Positions 29,382 to 38,231 of a DNA stretch of 38,438 nucleotides are shown here, piece by piece; position 1 is the stretch's first letter, and each line of letters begins with the position of its first letter. The position numbers and the translations under genes are program-made. This DNA is from Streptomyces sp. MBT65 (GTDB lineage: Bacteria; Actinomycetota; Actinomycetes; Streptomycetales; Streptomycetaceae). Under the pieces are notes generated by a model. The model saw only the letters and a program-made list of their open reading frames with translations. It did no database searches and had not been told where the DNA came from. The stretch lies in assembly GCF_016612545.1 (NCBI RefSeq), contig NZ_JAENRY010000044.1, positions 1 through 38,438 on the forward strand, read 5' to 3'.

Positions 29382-29954
29382 TCAGCGTTCCCCGCCCGGC
29401 ACCCACAACACGTCCCCCGCCGTCTTGTTGGCGGTCCGGGCCAGGATGAACAGCAGGTCGGAGAGGCGGTTCAAGTAGGTCGCCGTCAGGGGGTTCATCA
29501 CCTCGGCGTGGACCTCCAGGGCCGACCAGGTCGAGCGCTCCGCCCGCCGAACGACCGTGCACGCCTGGTGGAGGAGGGCCGCGCCCGGGGTGCCGCCCGG
29601 GAGGATGAAGGAACGGAGCTTCTCCAGCCGCTCGTTGAAGTGGTCGCAGTCCGCCTCCAGCTTGTCGATGTAGAACTGCTCGACGCGCAGCGGCGGGAAC
29701 TCCGGTTCGGCGACGACCGGGGTGCACAGGTCCGCGCCCACGTCGAACAGGTCGTTCTGGACACGGGTGAGGACCTTGACGACGTCCTCGTCCAGACCGC
29801 CGAGGGCGACGGCCGTGCCGATCGCCGCGTTCGCCTCGTTCGTGTCGGCGTACGCCGAGATACGGACGTCGGTCTTGGCGACCCGGCTCATGTCGCCGAG
29901 GGCGGTGGTGCCCTGGTCGCCGGTCCTGGTGTAGATGCGCGTCAGATTGACCAT
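29382..29954 (-). CDS. PduO-type cob(I)yrinic acid a,c-diamide adenosyltransferase
   Basis: Transfers the adenosyl group of ATP to cob(I)alamin to make coenzyme B12. The product is 190 residues, a trimeric four-helix-bundle enzyme. Motifs are IYTRTGDQGTTALGDMSRVAKTD (ATP-binding N-terminus), SAYADTNEANAAIGTA, the helix CTVVRRAERSTWSALE and LNRLSDLLFILARTAN. It belongs to the PduO/MMAB family rather than the CobA/BtuR family. The start at 29954 lies just inside the conserved N-terminus. An equivalent gene lies shortly after the atp block in mycobacteria (Rv1314c, from memory), so the position is conserved. Confidence 0.95.
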   Translation of the reverse strand: MVNLTRIYTRTGDQGTTALGDMSRVAKTDVRISAYADTNEANAAIGTAVALGGLDEDVVKVLTRVQNDLFDVGADLCTPVVAEPEFPPLRVEQFYIDKLEADCDHFNERLEKLRSFILPGGTPGAALLHQACTVVRRAERSTWSALEVHAEVMNPLTATYLNRLSDLLFILARTANKTAGDVLWVPGGER

Positions 29955-30148
29955 GTGGCCAGCGTAACCAGGCCCGGCCGCCGCTCAACTAGGCCGTACG
30001 GGCGGTCGAATGACCCGTGCCGGTGTGATGTCCGTCAGATGAGACGTGACGCGCGTTACTAACCGGTCACACAGCGCCGCACCTTCGCTAGTGTCCGCCG
30101 AGAGGCATACGGATACACGCTGTAAGCGTTTCAAAGGGGAGTCGCACA

Positions 30149-30997
30149 GTGGCACGGAAGCTTGCCGTCATCGGCGCCGGACTCATGGGTTCCGGTATCG
30201 CCCAGGTCTCCGCGCAGGCGGGCTGGGACGTCGTCCTGCGCGATGTCACCGACGAAGCCCTGAAGCGTGGCACCGACGGTATCAAGGCCTCGTACGACAA
30301 GTTCGTGAGCAAGGGGAAGCTGGAGGCGCACGACGCCGACGCGGCCCTGGGACGTATCACGGCGACCACCGACCTCGACGCCGCCGGCGACGCGGACATC
30401 GTCGTCGAGGCCGTCTTCGAGAAGCTGGAAGTCAAGCACGAGATCTTCCGCGCGCTCGACAAGATCGTCCGCGAGGACGCCGTCCTCGCCTCCAACACCT
30501 CCGCCATCCCGATCACGAAGATCGCGGCCGTGACGGAGCGTCCGGAGCGCGTCGTCGGCACGCACTTCTTCTCGCCGGTCCCGATGATGCAGCTCTGCGA
30601 ACTCGTCCGCGGCTACAAGACGAGCGACGAAACCCTCGCCACCGCGCGGGAGTTCGCCGAATCCGTCGGCAAGACCTGCATCGTCGTCAACCGTGACGTG
30701 GCCGGCTTCGTGACGACCCGTCTCATCTCGGCGCTCGTCGTCGAGGCGGCGAAGCTGTACGAGTCGGGCGTCGCCAGCGCCGAGGACATCGACCTCGCCT
30801 GCAAGCTGGGCTTCGGCCACGCGATGGGCCCGCTGGCGACGGCGGACCTCACCGGCGTCGACATCCTGCTGCACGCCACGAGCAACATCTACACCGAGTC
30901 GCAGGACGAGAAGTTCGCCCCTCCGGAGCTGATGCGCCGAATGGTGGACGCCGGTGACATCGGACGCAAGAGCGGGCAGGGCTTCTACAAGCACTGA
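30149..30997 (+). CDS. 3-hydroxybutyryl-CoA dehydrogenase
   Basis: NAD(P)-dependent oxidoreductase interconverting acetoacetyl-CoA and 3-hydroxybutyryl-CoA. The product is 282 residues, the single-function short form. The N-terminal Rossmann loop is VIGAGLMGSGIAQ. SNTSAIPITKIAA and GTHFFSPVPMMQLCELV carry the catalytic serine and histidine, and the C-terminal domain has NRDVAGFVTTRLI and GFGHAMGPLATADLTGVD. The GTG at 30149 follows AAAGGGGAG. In Streptomyces such enzymes act in butyryl-CoA and ethylmalonyl-CoA precursor supply. Its gene stands alone with an intergenic promoter region before it. Confidence 0.95.
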   Translation: MARKLAVIGAGLMGSGIAQVSAQAGWDVVLRDVTDEALKRGTDGIKASYDKFVSKGKLEAHDADAALGRITATTDLDAAGDADIVVEAVFEKLEVKHEIFRALDKIVREDAVLASNTSAIPITKIAAVTERPERVVGTHFFSPVPMMQLCELVRGYKTSDETLATAREFAESVGKTCIVVNRDVAGFVTTRLISALVVEAAKLYESGVASAEDIDLACKLGFGHAMGPLATADLTGVDILLHATSNIYTESQDEKFAPPELMRRMVDAGDIGRKSGQGFYKH

Positions 30998-31160
30998 AAC
31001 CGCACACGCCCCGGCGGCATCACACGCAGGGGTGAATTCGGTATCGGTTCGCTCACAGACGGCAACCTCCCGGCACCTCAAGCAGTCAGACGTTGCATCA
31101 CCGACTTCGGCGACATCACCGACATGACCGAGTACGCCACCGCACTCACGGGGAGCGCAT

Positions 31161-31484
31161 ATGTACATCAGGGGCGACCACGTCGAGCTGGTCGTCGGGG
31201 GCCGCCTCGACGTCCGCAGCGCGGCGGACGCCCGTACGGTCCTGCACTCGGCCGTCGACGACGGAGTCGGCGATCTGGTGCTGGACCTGTCCGAGCTCGA
31301 CTCCTGGGACGCCACCGGCCTCGGCGTGATCATGGGAGCCCATCGACGGGCCGGCCGCTGCGGCCGCCGCCTGGTGCTGCGCCGCGTACCCCCGCAGATG
31401 CAGCGCCTGCTCGTGGCCACCCGGCTGCACCGCATCCTGGCCATCGAGGGCGGCATCGGGGTGGAGTCACTTCCCAGAGTGTGA
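31161..31484 (+). CDS. STAS-domain protein (anti-sigma-factor-antagonist-like)
   Basis: A single STAS domain of 107 residues, like SpoIIAA and RsbV, which bind anti-sigma kinases. In SpoIIAA the loop is DSSG and the first Ser is phosphorylated. Here the loop reads LDSWDATGLGVIMGAHRRAG, so the aligned residues are D50-A51-T52-G53: the phospho-acceptor is alanine, with threonine beside it. The protein may therefore bind its partner constitutively, or use T52. The C-terminal LRRVPPQMQRLLVATRLHRIL fits the fold. The ATG follows GGGGAG. The large NTPase-like gene follows after 276 bases. Confidence 0.9.
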   Translation: MYIRGDHVELVVGGRLDVRSAADARTVLHSAVDDGVGDLVLDLSELDSWDATGLGVIMGAHRRAGRCGRRLVLRRVPPQMQRLLVATRLHRILAIEGGIGVESLPRV

Positions 31485-31486
31485 CA

Positions 31487-31499
31487 CTTTCGCCGAAAG
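31487..31499. promoter_or_regulatory. Short palindrome after the STAS gene
   Basis: CTTTCG-C-CGAAAG is a perfect 6-1-6 palindrome just past the STAS stop codon. A related CTTCTCGAAAG follows at about 31507-31517. It could be an operator in the 276-base region ahead of the NTPase-like gene. Confidence 0.35.
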
Positions 31500-31760
31500 C
31501 GGCACACTTCTCGAAAGAGGCCCGGTCGGGCGCCCGCGAAAGATCCACCGCGCACAATCCTCACGAGACTGTGATGTCTCGGACGGCGCGGTACCCCGGC
31601 CTGTCGTAGATACTGTGCCAAGGTTTAGGGTTCGGTCGCCCGCTACCACACAACCCTTCGAGCGGGCCCGGACCAGAAGCGACAGCGCGGTGTGCACAAG
31701 GCCGGGAGGGGCCTTGGGTCCTGTCGACCCGCACACGACGCTTTTGGGGGGCTTGGACCT

Positions 31761-34250
31761 ATGGACCCGATCGACCGGGAACCCGAGGAGTACGGCCAGG
31801 ACGGCGACGACACGTCGTCCCGTCAGCGCCCGCCCCGGGAACCCCTCACACCCGACTTCGGCCAGCACACACCCGCACTCGCCCGCACCGTGCAGGTGGT
31901 CGCCGGTGAGTTCCTGCTCACCGTCAATCCCGTCGACGGCAGCGAGATCGAGGCCTGCCAGCCCGGACAGCGGCCCGGCCGGCCCGCCAAGTTCAGCGCC
32001 GCCGAGCGCGCCGAGGCGGCCCGCGCGGCCAGACCACCGGTCCCGCCCGGCCTGAACCGCCCCGAACTGCCGCTCCTGGAACGCCAGGAAGAGCGCGAGC
32101 GTCTCGTACGGCTGCTCGCCCGCGGCCGTTCCGTACGGCTCACCGGCCCCTCGGGCTCCGGACGCACCAGCCTGCTCGACCTCGTCGCCGAGGACTGCCT
32201 GGACCTCGCCCCCGACGGCGTGATCCGCCTCACCGGCTTCCACCGCACCGCCACCGACCTCCTCCACGACCTCTTCCACGCCGTCTACGACGCACCCCTG
32301 CACCGCCCCGACCGGGCGGAACTGCGCGCGCTCACGGGGGAGATCGGCGCGGTCGTCGTCCTCGACGACATCGAGTTCGGCGCCGCCGCCCTCGACGAAC
32401 TCCTCGACGCGACTCCCGAGTGCGCCTTCCTGATCGCCGCGACCCCGGAGGTCCCGGCGCCGTCCGCGGACTCCGCCATCGAGGAGGTCTTCCTCGGCGG
32501 CCTGGGCCGGCCCGGCGCCGTGGAGGTCCTGGAGCGCGCGGTGGGCCGCGTCCTCACCGAGGAGGAGGCGAACTGGGCGGGCGACCTCTACTTCGAGTCC
32601 GAGGGGCTGCCCCTGCGCTTCGTCCAGGCCGGCGCCCTGCTCCGCCAGCGCGACCAACTGCGCGTCGGCACCAGCGCCGTCGAGGAGTTCGGCGTCTTCC
32701 AGGACGCGACCCCGGTCGACGCGCCCTTCGACGCCCCGCCCCTTGACCCCGAAGAGGGCGACGCCCTACCCCTGCCGTCCCTCGGTGAGGCCGCCGCGCC
32801 CGCGGCGCTGCTCGCCTCCCGGCTCAGCAACTCGGCGCGGGCCACCCTGCGCTTCGCCGTCGCGCTCGGCGGCGAGGTGCCGCACCAGGCGCATCTGCCC
32901 GCCCTCGTCGGCGACACCCACGCGGACGCCGCCCTCGGCGAACTCGCGGGCTGCGGACTGGTCTCCCCGGTCGGCTCCCGCTACCGGCTCGCCACCGGCG
33001 TCCAGACCCAGATCGAGGCCGCCGGATACGGCGACGACATCGCGTCCGGTGCCCTCATCGCCGCCCTGCACTACTCCTGGTGGGCCGGGCACCCCTCGGT
33101 CACCCCCGAGCGCGTGTGCGCCGAGGCGGACGCCCTGCTCGCCGCGCTCGACGCCCTGCTGCCGGCGACGACCCCGCCCGGCGACGGCGAGGAGAGCACG
33201 ACCGTCCAGCTGGCCCGCACGGCGGCCCCCGCGTTCGCCGCCGGGCTGCACTGGAGCGCCTGGGAGCGCGTGCTGCGGTCCGGCGCCGAGGCCGCCCGAC
33301 TTGCCGACGACGTCGGTGAACAGGCCTATTTCCAGCACGAGTTGGGGGTCCTCGCGCTCTGTGAGGGCGAACTCGACCGCGCCCGGGCCGAGTTGGAGTC
33401 CTCCATCGGCCTGCGCGGTGCCGCCGCCGACAAGCGCGGAGCCGTCGCCGGGCGTCGGGCCCTCGCCCTGGTCGCCGACCGCTCCGGCTTCTCGCTCGGC
33501 CCCGGTGTCATGGCCGGTGACGAAGTGCCCGACGCGCGCCACGAGGAGTCGGCCCCGCCGCCCGGTGGCACACCGGCGCCCTTCCCGCCGCTCCAGCCGC
33601 CCGGCGAGACCTACACCCTCGTCTCCCCCCAGGCCTCGTCCCCGAAGTCCCACAACAAGGCCCGGGGCGGCCTCCGCGGCTACGCCCGGCGCAACCTCGT
33701 CGCGGCCGGCGCGGGCGTGCTGCTCGCCGCCGTCCTCGGCACCGTCGTCACCCTCGGCGCCACGTCCAACAACAACGCCGACAACCCGTCCGACAAGGTC
33801 GGCGTCAATCCGTCGCCCAGCCAGGGCACCGGCGACGACAGCCTCGGCGCCGACCCGGCGAAGGGGGGCGACGGCACCGGCACGGCCACCAGCCGCCCGA
33901 CCGACCCGGGCCCGGACGGCACGATGGGCACGTCGGACGACCCCACCCCGACGGGCACCGGCACACCTTCGGACAAGCCGAGCGGGACGAGCGGGTCGAG
34001 CACGCCGTCGCCGACCAGGTCCACGACGAGCAGGCCGACTTCGCCGAGCCCGAGCACGCCGCATTCCACGCCTCCCTCGGAGACGCCTTCGGAGACCCCC
34101 TCCGGGTCCGCGACGCCGACCGATTCGCCCACGCCGTCGATCACCCCGTCCACCGACACCTCCGCTAGCGGCGCGACCTCCAGCGCCCCCATGGACACGA
34201 CCAGTTCGGCCGCCCCCGGAACCAGTGACGCTTCGGACGCCGTCATCTGA
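31761..34250 (+). CDS. Large membrane-anchored NTPase-like protein with Ser/Thr/Pro-rich tail
   Basis: An 829-residue protein I cannot assign to a characterised function. Residues 1-110 are hydrophilic. A P-loop NTPase segment follows: Walker A GPSGSGRT at 129-136 has Arg where Lys is usual, and Walker B VVVLDDIE is at 198-205. The middle is helical, with an AAA/STAND-type helical and winged-helix feel (LSNSARATLRFAVALGGEV) and a TPR-like stretch (AYFQHELGVLALCEGELDRARAELESSIGLR). One membrane helix lies at about 647-668. The last 160 residues are low-complexity Ser/Thr/Pro/Gly, probably outside the cell and perhaps glycosylated. The ATG at 31761 follows GGGGGG; a GTG at 31692 is in frame. 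It follows the STAS gene. Confidence 0.85.
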   Translation: MDPIDREPEEYGQDGDDTSSRQRPPREPLTPDFGQHTPALARTVQVVAGEFLLTVNPVDGSEIEACQPGQRPGRPAKFSAAERAEAARAARPPVPPGLNRPELPLLERQEERERLVRLLARGRSVRLTGPSGSGRTSLLDLVAEDCLDLAPDGVIRLTGFHRTATDLLHDLFHAVYDAPLHRPDRAELRALTGEIGAVVVLDDIEFGAAALDELLDATPECAFLIAATPEVPAPSADSAIEEVFLGGLGRPGAVEVLERAVGRVLTEEEANWAGDLYFESEGLPLRFVQAGALLRQRDQLRVGTSAVEEFGVFQDATPVDAPFDAPPLDPEEGDALPLPSLGEAAAPAALLASRLSNSARATLRFAVALGGEVPHQAHLPALVGDTHADAALGELAGCGLVSPVGSRYRLATGVQTQIEAAGYGDDIASGALIAALHYSWWAGHPSVTPERVCAEADALLAALDALLPATTPPGDGEESTTVQLARTAAPAFAAGLHWSAWERVLRSGAEAARLADDVGEQAYFQHELGVLALCEGELDRARAELESSIGLRGAAADKRGAVAGRRALALVADRSGFSLGPGVMAGDEVPDARHEESAPPPGGTPAPFPPLQPPGETYTLVSPQASSPKSHNKARGGLRGYARRNLVAAGAGVLLAAVLGTVVTLGATSNNNADNPSDKVGVNPSPSQGTGDDSLGADPAKGGDGTGTATSRPTDPGPDGTMGTSDDPTPTGTGTPSDKPSGTSGSSTPSPTRSTTSRPTSPSPSTPHSTPPSETPSETPSGSATPTDSPTPSITPSTDTSASGATSSAPMDTTSSAAPGTSDASDAVI

Positions 34251-34267
34251 CACTCCGTACGACAACG

Positions 34268-34303
34268 AAAGGGCCGGCTCCGATGATCGGAACCGGCCCT
34301 TTT
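34268..34303. terminator. Bidirectional terminator between the NTPase-like gene and nucS
   Basis: AAAGGGCCGG (34268-34277) pairs with CCGGCCCTTT (34293-34302), with an inner TCCGA/TCGGA extension after one mismatch and loop TGA. It has T-runs on one side and A-runs on the other, so it can act for both converging genes. Confidence 0.88.
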
Positions 34304-34339
34304 CGCGTCGTGGCGAAGTCGGTGTCTGGCGACGTCGGG

Positions 34340-35020
34340 TCAGAACAGCCGCAGCTTGTCGTCCTCGATGCCGCGCAGGGCGTTGTAGTCCAGGACCGTG
34401 CAGCCGATGCCGCGGTCGGTGGCGAGGACGCGGGCCTGGGGCTTGATCTCCTGGGCGGCGAAGATGCCGCGGACCGGGGCGAGATGCGGGTCGCGGTTCA
34501 ACAGCTCTAGGTAGCGCGTGAGTTGCTCCACGCCGTCGATCTCGCCGCGCCGCTTGATCTCGATCGCGACGGTCTGGCCCTCCGCGTCCCGGCACAGGAT
34601 GTCGACCGGGCCGATGGCCGTCATGTACTCGCGGCGGATCAGCGTGTAGCCCTCGCCGAGGGTGTCGATGCGGTCGGCGAGCAGCTCCTGGAGGTGCGCT
34701 TCCACGCCGTCCTTGATCAGGCCGGGGTCCACGCCGAGTTCGTGCGAGGAGTCGTGGAGGATCTCCTCCATCGTGATGATGAGCTTCTCGCCCGCCTTGT
34801 TGGTGACGGTCCAGACGTCCGCGGGATCGTCGGCGGTCCCCGAACCCTCCTTCAACGTGCAGGGCGGCGACATCCAGTTGAGGGGCTTGTAGGCCCGGTC
34901 GTCCGCGTGGATCGAGACGCTGCCGTCCGCCTTCACCAGGATCAGACGGGGGGCGGAGGGGAGGTGGGCGGTGAGCCGGCCCGCGTAGTCCACGGAACAC
35001 CGGGCAATGACGAGACGCAT
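34340..35020 (-). CDS. nucS: Mismatch-specific endonuclease NucS/EndoMS
   Basis: Cleaves double-stranded DNA at mismatches and provides mismatch repair in Actinobacteria, which lack MutS/MutL. The product is 226 residues. The N-terminal DNA-binding and dimerisation domain begins [16 protein letters not shown]. The C-terminal RecB-like nuclease has Asp140 (GPVDILC), Glu154 and Lys156 ([10 protein letters not shown]) and Gln166 (EQLTRY). The C-terminus KLRLF resembles the sliding-clamp-binding tail of this family. The ATG at 35020 matches the family N-terminus; the frame reaches only a TTG three codons earlier. It converges on the NTPase-like gene. nucS is also near this block in M. tuberculosis (Rv1321, from memory). 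Confidence 0.95.
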   Translation of the reverse strand: MRLVIARCSVDYAGRLTAHLPSAPRLILVKADGSVSIHADDRAYKPLNWMSPPCTLKEGSGTADDPADVWTVTNKAGEKLIITMEEILHDSSHELGVDPGLIKDGVEAHLQELLADRIDTLGEGYTLIRREYMTAIGPVDILCRDAEGQTVAIEIKRRGEIDGVEQLTRYLELLNRDPHLAPVRGIFAAQEIKPQARVLATDRGIGCTVLDYNALRGIEDDKLRLF

Positions 35021-35273
35021 GGTCGGCAACGCTACTCGACGGGCGGCAGTGAACGCGATTCGCCCTGGAAGACCCGTGACGCCCCTTGTTCATTAGTGGC
35101 CGATTGTGGGCCTATTGAGAGTTCCGTATGTACGCATTCTCCTGGTGCCGCCTCCTTCTGTTGCCTACCGTATAAACGGGAGGTCGCGAGACGTGTACGC
35201 AGCGTGTTCGTAATCGCGGACTCCCTTACCTGTCCGGCAACCCCTGCGCGTTGGGGGTGCGAGAGGAGAACCC

Positions 35274-35666
35274 ATGTCGCTCGACGTCTCACCGGCCCTA
35301 CTCGAAAAGGCCGAGCGAGGCGAGGTCGACGAAGCTGAATTCGTCGACTGCGTCCGGACCTCCCTGCCTTACGCATGGGAGATGATCAGCTCCCTGGTGG
35401 CTCAGCTGAAGGTCGACGGCGGTGCGTTCGCCGACAACCAGACGCCGCCGCCGGACGAGCAGGCACGCGGTCAGTTGCTGCGTGCGCTCGCGAGTGACGC
35501 GATACGCGGCGCGCTGCAGCGACACTTCGGTGTACGCCTGGCCTTCCAGAACTGCCACCGGGTGGCAGTGTTCCCGCTGGACGGCTCGGTGGACGAGACG
35601 CTGACCCGCTTCACCTCGGTGCGCAGTCAACTGCTGAACCAGTCCCCGGAGTTCAGGGACTGCTGA
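35274..35666 (+). CDS. SCO5389 family protein
   Basis: A 130-residue acidic to neutral cytoplasmic protein of unknown function, conserved in Streptomyces. It starts MSLDVSPALLEKAERGEVDEAEFVDCVRTSLPYAWE and is mostly helical, with several cysteines (C28, one in the segment QNCHRVAVF and one at the C-terminal end). No catalytic motif is visible. GAGAGGAGA lies directly upstream of the ATG. The 250-base intergenic region shared with divergent nucS contains TATAAA at 35171-35176, a possible -10 element. The family name is recalled from the S. coelicolor order; function is not known to me. Confidence 0.85.
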   Translation: MSLDVSPALLEKAERGEVDEAEFVDCVRTSLPYAWEMISSLVAQLKVDGGAFADNQTPPPDEQARGQLLRALASDAIRGALQRHFGVRLAFQNCHRVAVFPLDGSVDETLTRFTSVRSQLLNQSPEFRDC

Positions 35667-35749
35667 CGCGTCGATCGCGCACCACCGCTTGCCGCTCCGT
35701 ACGCGGGAGGTGCCTTTAGTACTGGGGCGGCAAGCTCCCCGCGGTTCGC

Positions 35750-36778
35750 TCAGCCGAGGTGGGGGAGCACCTCGGCGCCGAGCCGCCGTACGTTCTCCTC
35801 GGTCGCCGCGAGGTCCCCGGACCCCTCGACGAGCAGCGCGAAGCGGGAGATGCCGGTCCGCTCGGAGGTCGCCGCGAGCCGGTCGGCGCACAGCCGCGGG
35901 GTGCCCACCGGGTGCAGTCCGCAAAGGAGTTCGGTGTACGCGAGCGGGTCGCGCATCCGGCGCTCGCGGTCGTCCACGGTGACATGCGCGTCGAGCCCCT
36001 GCCTGAGCCAGCCCGGCATCGCCTTCACGAGCGCCTCCACGGCGTCCGCGCGCTTGTCGGCGATCTGGCAGACCCCGGCCGACACATGTGCCGCGCCGTG
36101 GATCTCCTCCGCTGGCCGTCCGGCCGCCCGCGCCAACTGCCGCCACAGGGTGACCATCTCGGCCTTCTCCTCGTCCCCGACATGCATGCCCAGCAGCATC
36201 GGCAGGCCCCGCTCGGCCGCCAGCCGCACGCTCGCGGGCGAGGTGCAGGCGACGACGACCTCGGGGCCCGGCGCGTCCGACAGCGCCTCCGACGGCCTGG
36301 GTACGACCGGGACTTCACGGAACGCGAAGCGGTCCCCGGTGCCCGCGACCGACGGCTCGCGCAGCCAGCGCATCAACAGATCGAGGGATTCCGGGAATCC
36401 CCGTTCGTACGCGGCGAGGCCCGCGCCGAAGACCTCCAGGTCGACCCAGGGCCCGCCGCGGCCCACGCCCAGCGAGAAGCGGCCGCCGCTGGTCACATGC
36501 AGCAGCGCGGCCTGCTCGCCGAGGGCGACCGGGTGGACCGTGGGCAACACGCTGACCGCGGTGCCGACGCGGATCCGCCGGGTGCGGCCGAGCAGCAGCG
36601 CGGCCAGGGTGATCGCGGACGGGCAGGTGCCGTAGGGCACGAAGTGGTGCTCGGCCAGCCAGGCCGTGTCGAGACCGGCTTCCTCAGCGACCTCCACCGA
36701 GCGGACCGCGCGGTGCAGGGCCTCCCCCTGGCCCTGTCCCGGGAACTGGGCCGCCAACACAAAACTTCCGACGCGCAT
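35750..36778 (-). CDS. LLM class flavin-dependent oxidoreductase
   Basis: Luciferase-like monooxygenase or F420/FMN-dependent oxidoreductase with a TIM-barrel fold, 342 residues. The start is MRVGSFVLAAQFPGQ; GLDTAWLAEHHFVPYG, LLLGRTRRIRVGTAVSVLPTVHPVALGEQAALL and GGRFSLGVGRGG are the standard LLM sequence marks. The substrate is unknown. The ATG at 36778 is chosen over an upstream in-frame start at 36820 because GGAAG precedes it and the family N-terminus starts there. The gene is divergent from the small Cys/His gene at 37000. Confidence 0.9.
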   Translation of the reverse strand: MRVGSFVLAAQFPGQGQGEALHRAVRSVEVAEEAGLDTAWLAEHHFVPYGTCPSAITLAALLLGRTRRIRVGTAVSVLPTVHPVALGEQAALLHVTSGGRFSLGVGRGGPWVDLEVFGAGLAAYERGFPESLDLLMRWLREPSVAGTGDRFAFREVPVVPRPSEALSDAPGPEVVVACTSPASVRLAAERGLPMLLGMHVGDEEKAEMVTLWRQLARAAGRPAEEIHGAAHVSAGVCQIADKRADAVEALVKAMPGWLRQGLDAHVTVDDRERRMRDPLAYTELLCGLHPVGTPRLCADRLAATSERTGISRFALLVEGSGDLAATEENVRRLGAEVLPHLG

Positions 36779-36956
36779 GGTTCTTCCTGCTTCCTTGGCT
36801 CCGACACGGAGCTCCCCCACCGGGCATAACCGTCCGACACGTGCCTAGGACACGGCCTGGCGGAGAGATTTGCGGATTGTCTGCAGAATGCGCGGTCCCG
36901 AGGGGGACTTGTGTGGGTTGATGCCCTTCGCGTACCCCTGTCCGCGCCACGTAGGC

Positions 36957-36984
36957 TGGACACAGCCCTTGCCTCCTGTATAGC
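36957..36984 (+). promoter_or_regulatory. Probable promoter of the small Cys/His protein gene
   Basis: TGGACA (36957-36962) and TATAGC (36979-36984) are separated by 16 bases. A transcript starting near 36991 would leave a leader of only about ten bases before the GTG at 37000. Confidence 0.45.
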
Positions 36985-36999
36985 CCCGTGAGGTGTTCT

Positions 37000-37332
37000 G
37001 TGTCCCCGCGTCGCAACCGACCCAAGGAGTCCGGTTCCCCCGGCCAGAGCGCCGACGACGACCGCTCCGGCCGCTACGGCGGCTGGCAGTCCACGGAGCA
37101 CTGGCAGGGCGAGGAGTGGAGCGTGCGCCATGTCGCCGGGGCGAGCGCGGAGGGCAAGACGTACCGCTGCCCCGGCTGTGACCAGCAGATCCCCTCCGGA
37201 GTCCCGCACGTCGTGGCCTGGCCGGAGCACTCCGGCGTGGACGACCGGCGGCACTGGCACAAGGCCTGCTGGAACGCGAAGGACCGCCGCACCACACGGG
37301 TGCAGCGGTCCAGGAACGCGCCGAAGTTCTAG
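37000..37332 (+). CDS. Small protein with Cys/His metal-binding-like motif
   Basis: A 110-residue protein, conserved in Streptomyces as far as I recall, without known function. The first 35 residues are basic and polar (SPRRNRPKE). A conserved core follows: STEHWQGEEWSVRHVAGASAEGKTYRCPGCDQQI, then HVVAWPEHSGVDDRRHWHKACW. CPGC plus His and HKAC could bind one zinc as in HNH/treble-clef folds. The basic end is RRTTRVQRSRNAPKF. GTG at 37000 is chosen over GTG at 36988 because GAGG lies 6 bases upstream and the likely transcript starts near it. Confidence 0.85.
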   Translation: MSPRRNRPKESGSPGQSADDDRSGRYGGWQSTEHWQGEEWSVRHVAGASAEGKTYRCPGCDQQIPSGVPHVVAWPEHSGVDDRRHWHKACWNAKDRRTTRVQRSRNAPKF

Positions 37333-37358
37333 GCCGAGTCCTCAATAAGTGGTACGGG

Positions 37359-38231
37359 TCACACGTCCCGCTGCTCCAGCAGTGCGGCCGCGCCCGCGAA
37401 CGCCACGGCCGTCACACCCAGGATGATCCACAGCGGGTCCCAGCCCGAAGGGCCGCTCTCCGTCAGGGAGTTGGAGTAGAAGACGCTCAACTGGTTCGGG
37501 ATCGAGTACTCGAACAGGGCCTGGCGCACGTTCTCCAGGGACTGCGAGAACATGAACAGAGCGATGACCAGCGGCGCGAGCACCGCGCCGATCATGACGG
37601 TGATCGCGCCCGCGGAGTGCCGGATGATCGAGCCGATGATCAGCGAGAGCAGTCCGAGCAGCGCGACGTAGAGGGAGACGCCGACGGTCCCCTTGAACCA
37701 CTCGCCCGCGGACGGGTCCTTCGCGCCGTTGTTCGCCAGCAGCGAGGCGTCCACGAAGGCGATGAACGACGCGGCCACCAGCGTGACCACGAAGGCGACC
37801 CCGAAGAACACGATCGACTTCGCCGCCAGCACGCGGACCCGGCTGGGGCAGGCGGTCATCGTCGTGCGGATCATGCCGGTGCCGTACTCGGAGGCCGTGG
37901 TCAGCACGCCGAGCGTGATGATGCACATGAGGCCGAGCAGCAGTCCGAAGAAGCCGAGGGAGAGCGGGTTCTCGCCGTTCATCTCGGACGAGGAGTTGCT
38001 GACCACGACGGCGGCGAGCAGCCCGATGCCGATGACGAGGACCACGAACACACCGAGCGTCCAGATCGTCGAACGCACCGACTTGATCTTCGTCCACTCG
38101 GAGGCGAGCGCGTGTCCGAGATGCGTGCGCACCACCGGGATCGGCGAGGTGTACCCACCGTACGAAGGACCGTTCGCCGCCTGCCAGTTGGGCACGGCTG
38201 CCGGCGGCATCGGGGTCTGGGGCGTACTCAT
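37359..38231 (-). CDS. ABC-2 type transporter permease
   Basis: A 290-residue membrane protein. An unusual Pro/Ala/Asn-rich cytoplasmic N-terminus of about 40 residues (MSTPQTPMPPAAVPNWQ) precedes LASEWTKIKSVRSTIWTLG, the start of the ABC-2 fold seen in bacterial export permeases. About six membrane helices follow. The substrate is unknown. The ATG at 38231 overlaps the stop of the upstream ATPase gene by ATGA (38231-38228), so the two subunits are translationally coupled. The gene converges on the small Cys/His gene. Confidence 0.88.
   Translation of the reverse strand: MSTPQTPMPPAAVPNWQAANGPSYGGYTSPIPVVRTHLGHALASEWTKIKSVRSTIWTLGVFVVLVIGIGLLAAVVVSNSSSEMNGENPLSLGFFGLLLGLMCIITLGVLTTASEYGTGMIRTTMTACPSRVRVLAAKSIVFFGVAFVVTLVAASFIAFVDASLLANNGAKDPSAGEWFKGTVGVSLYVALLGLLSLIIGSIIRHSAGAITVMIGAVLAPLVIALFMFSQSLENVRQALFEYSIPNQLSVFYSNSLTESGPSGWDPLWIILGVTAVAFAGAAALLEQRDV

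Noticed and set aside
32766..35093. 775-codon minus-strand frame over the NTPase-like gene and nucS
   Set aside because: It overlaps two real genes and a terminator; composition is shadow-like.
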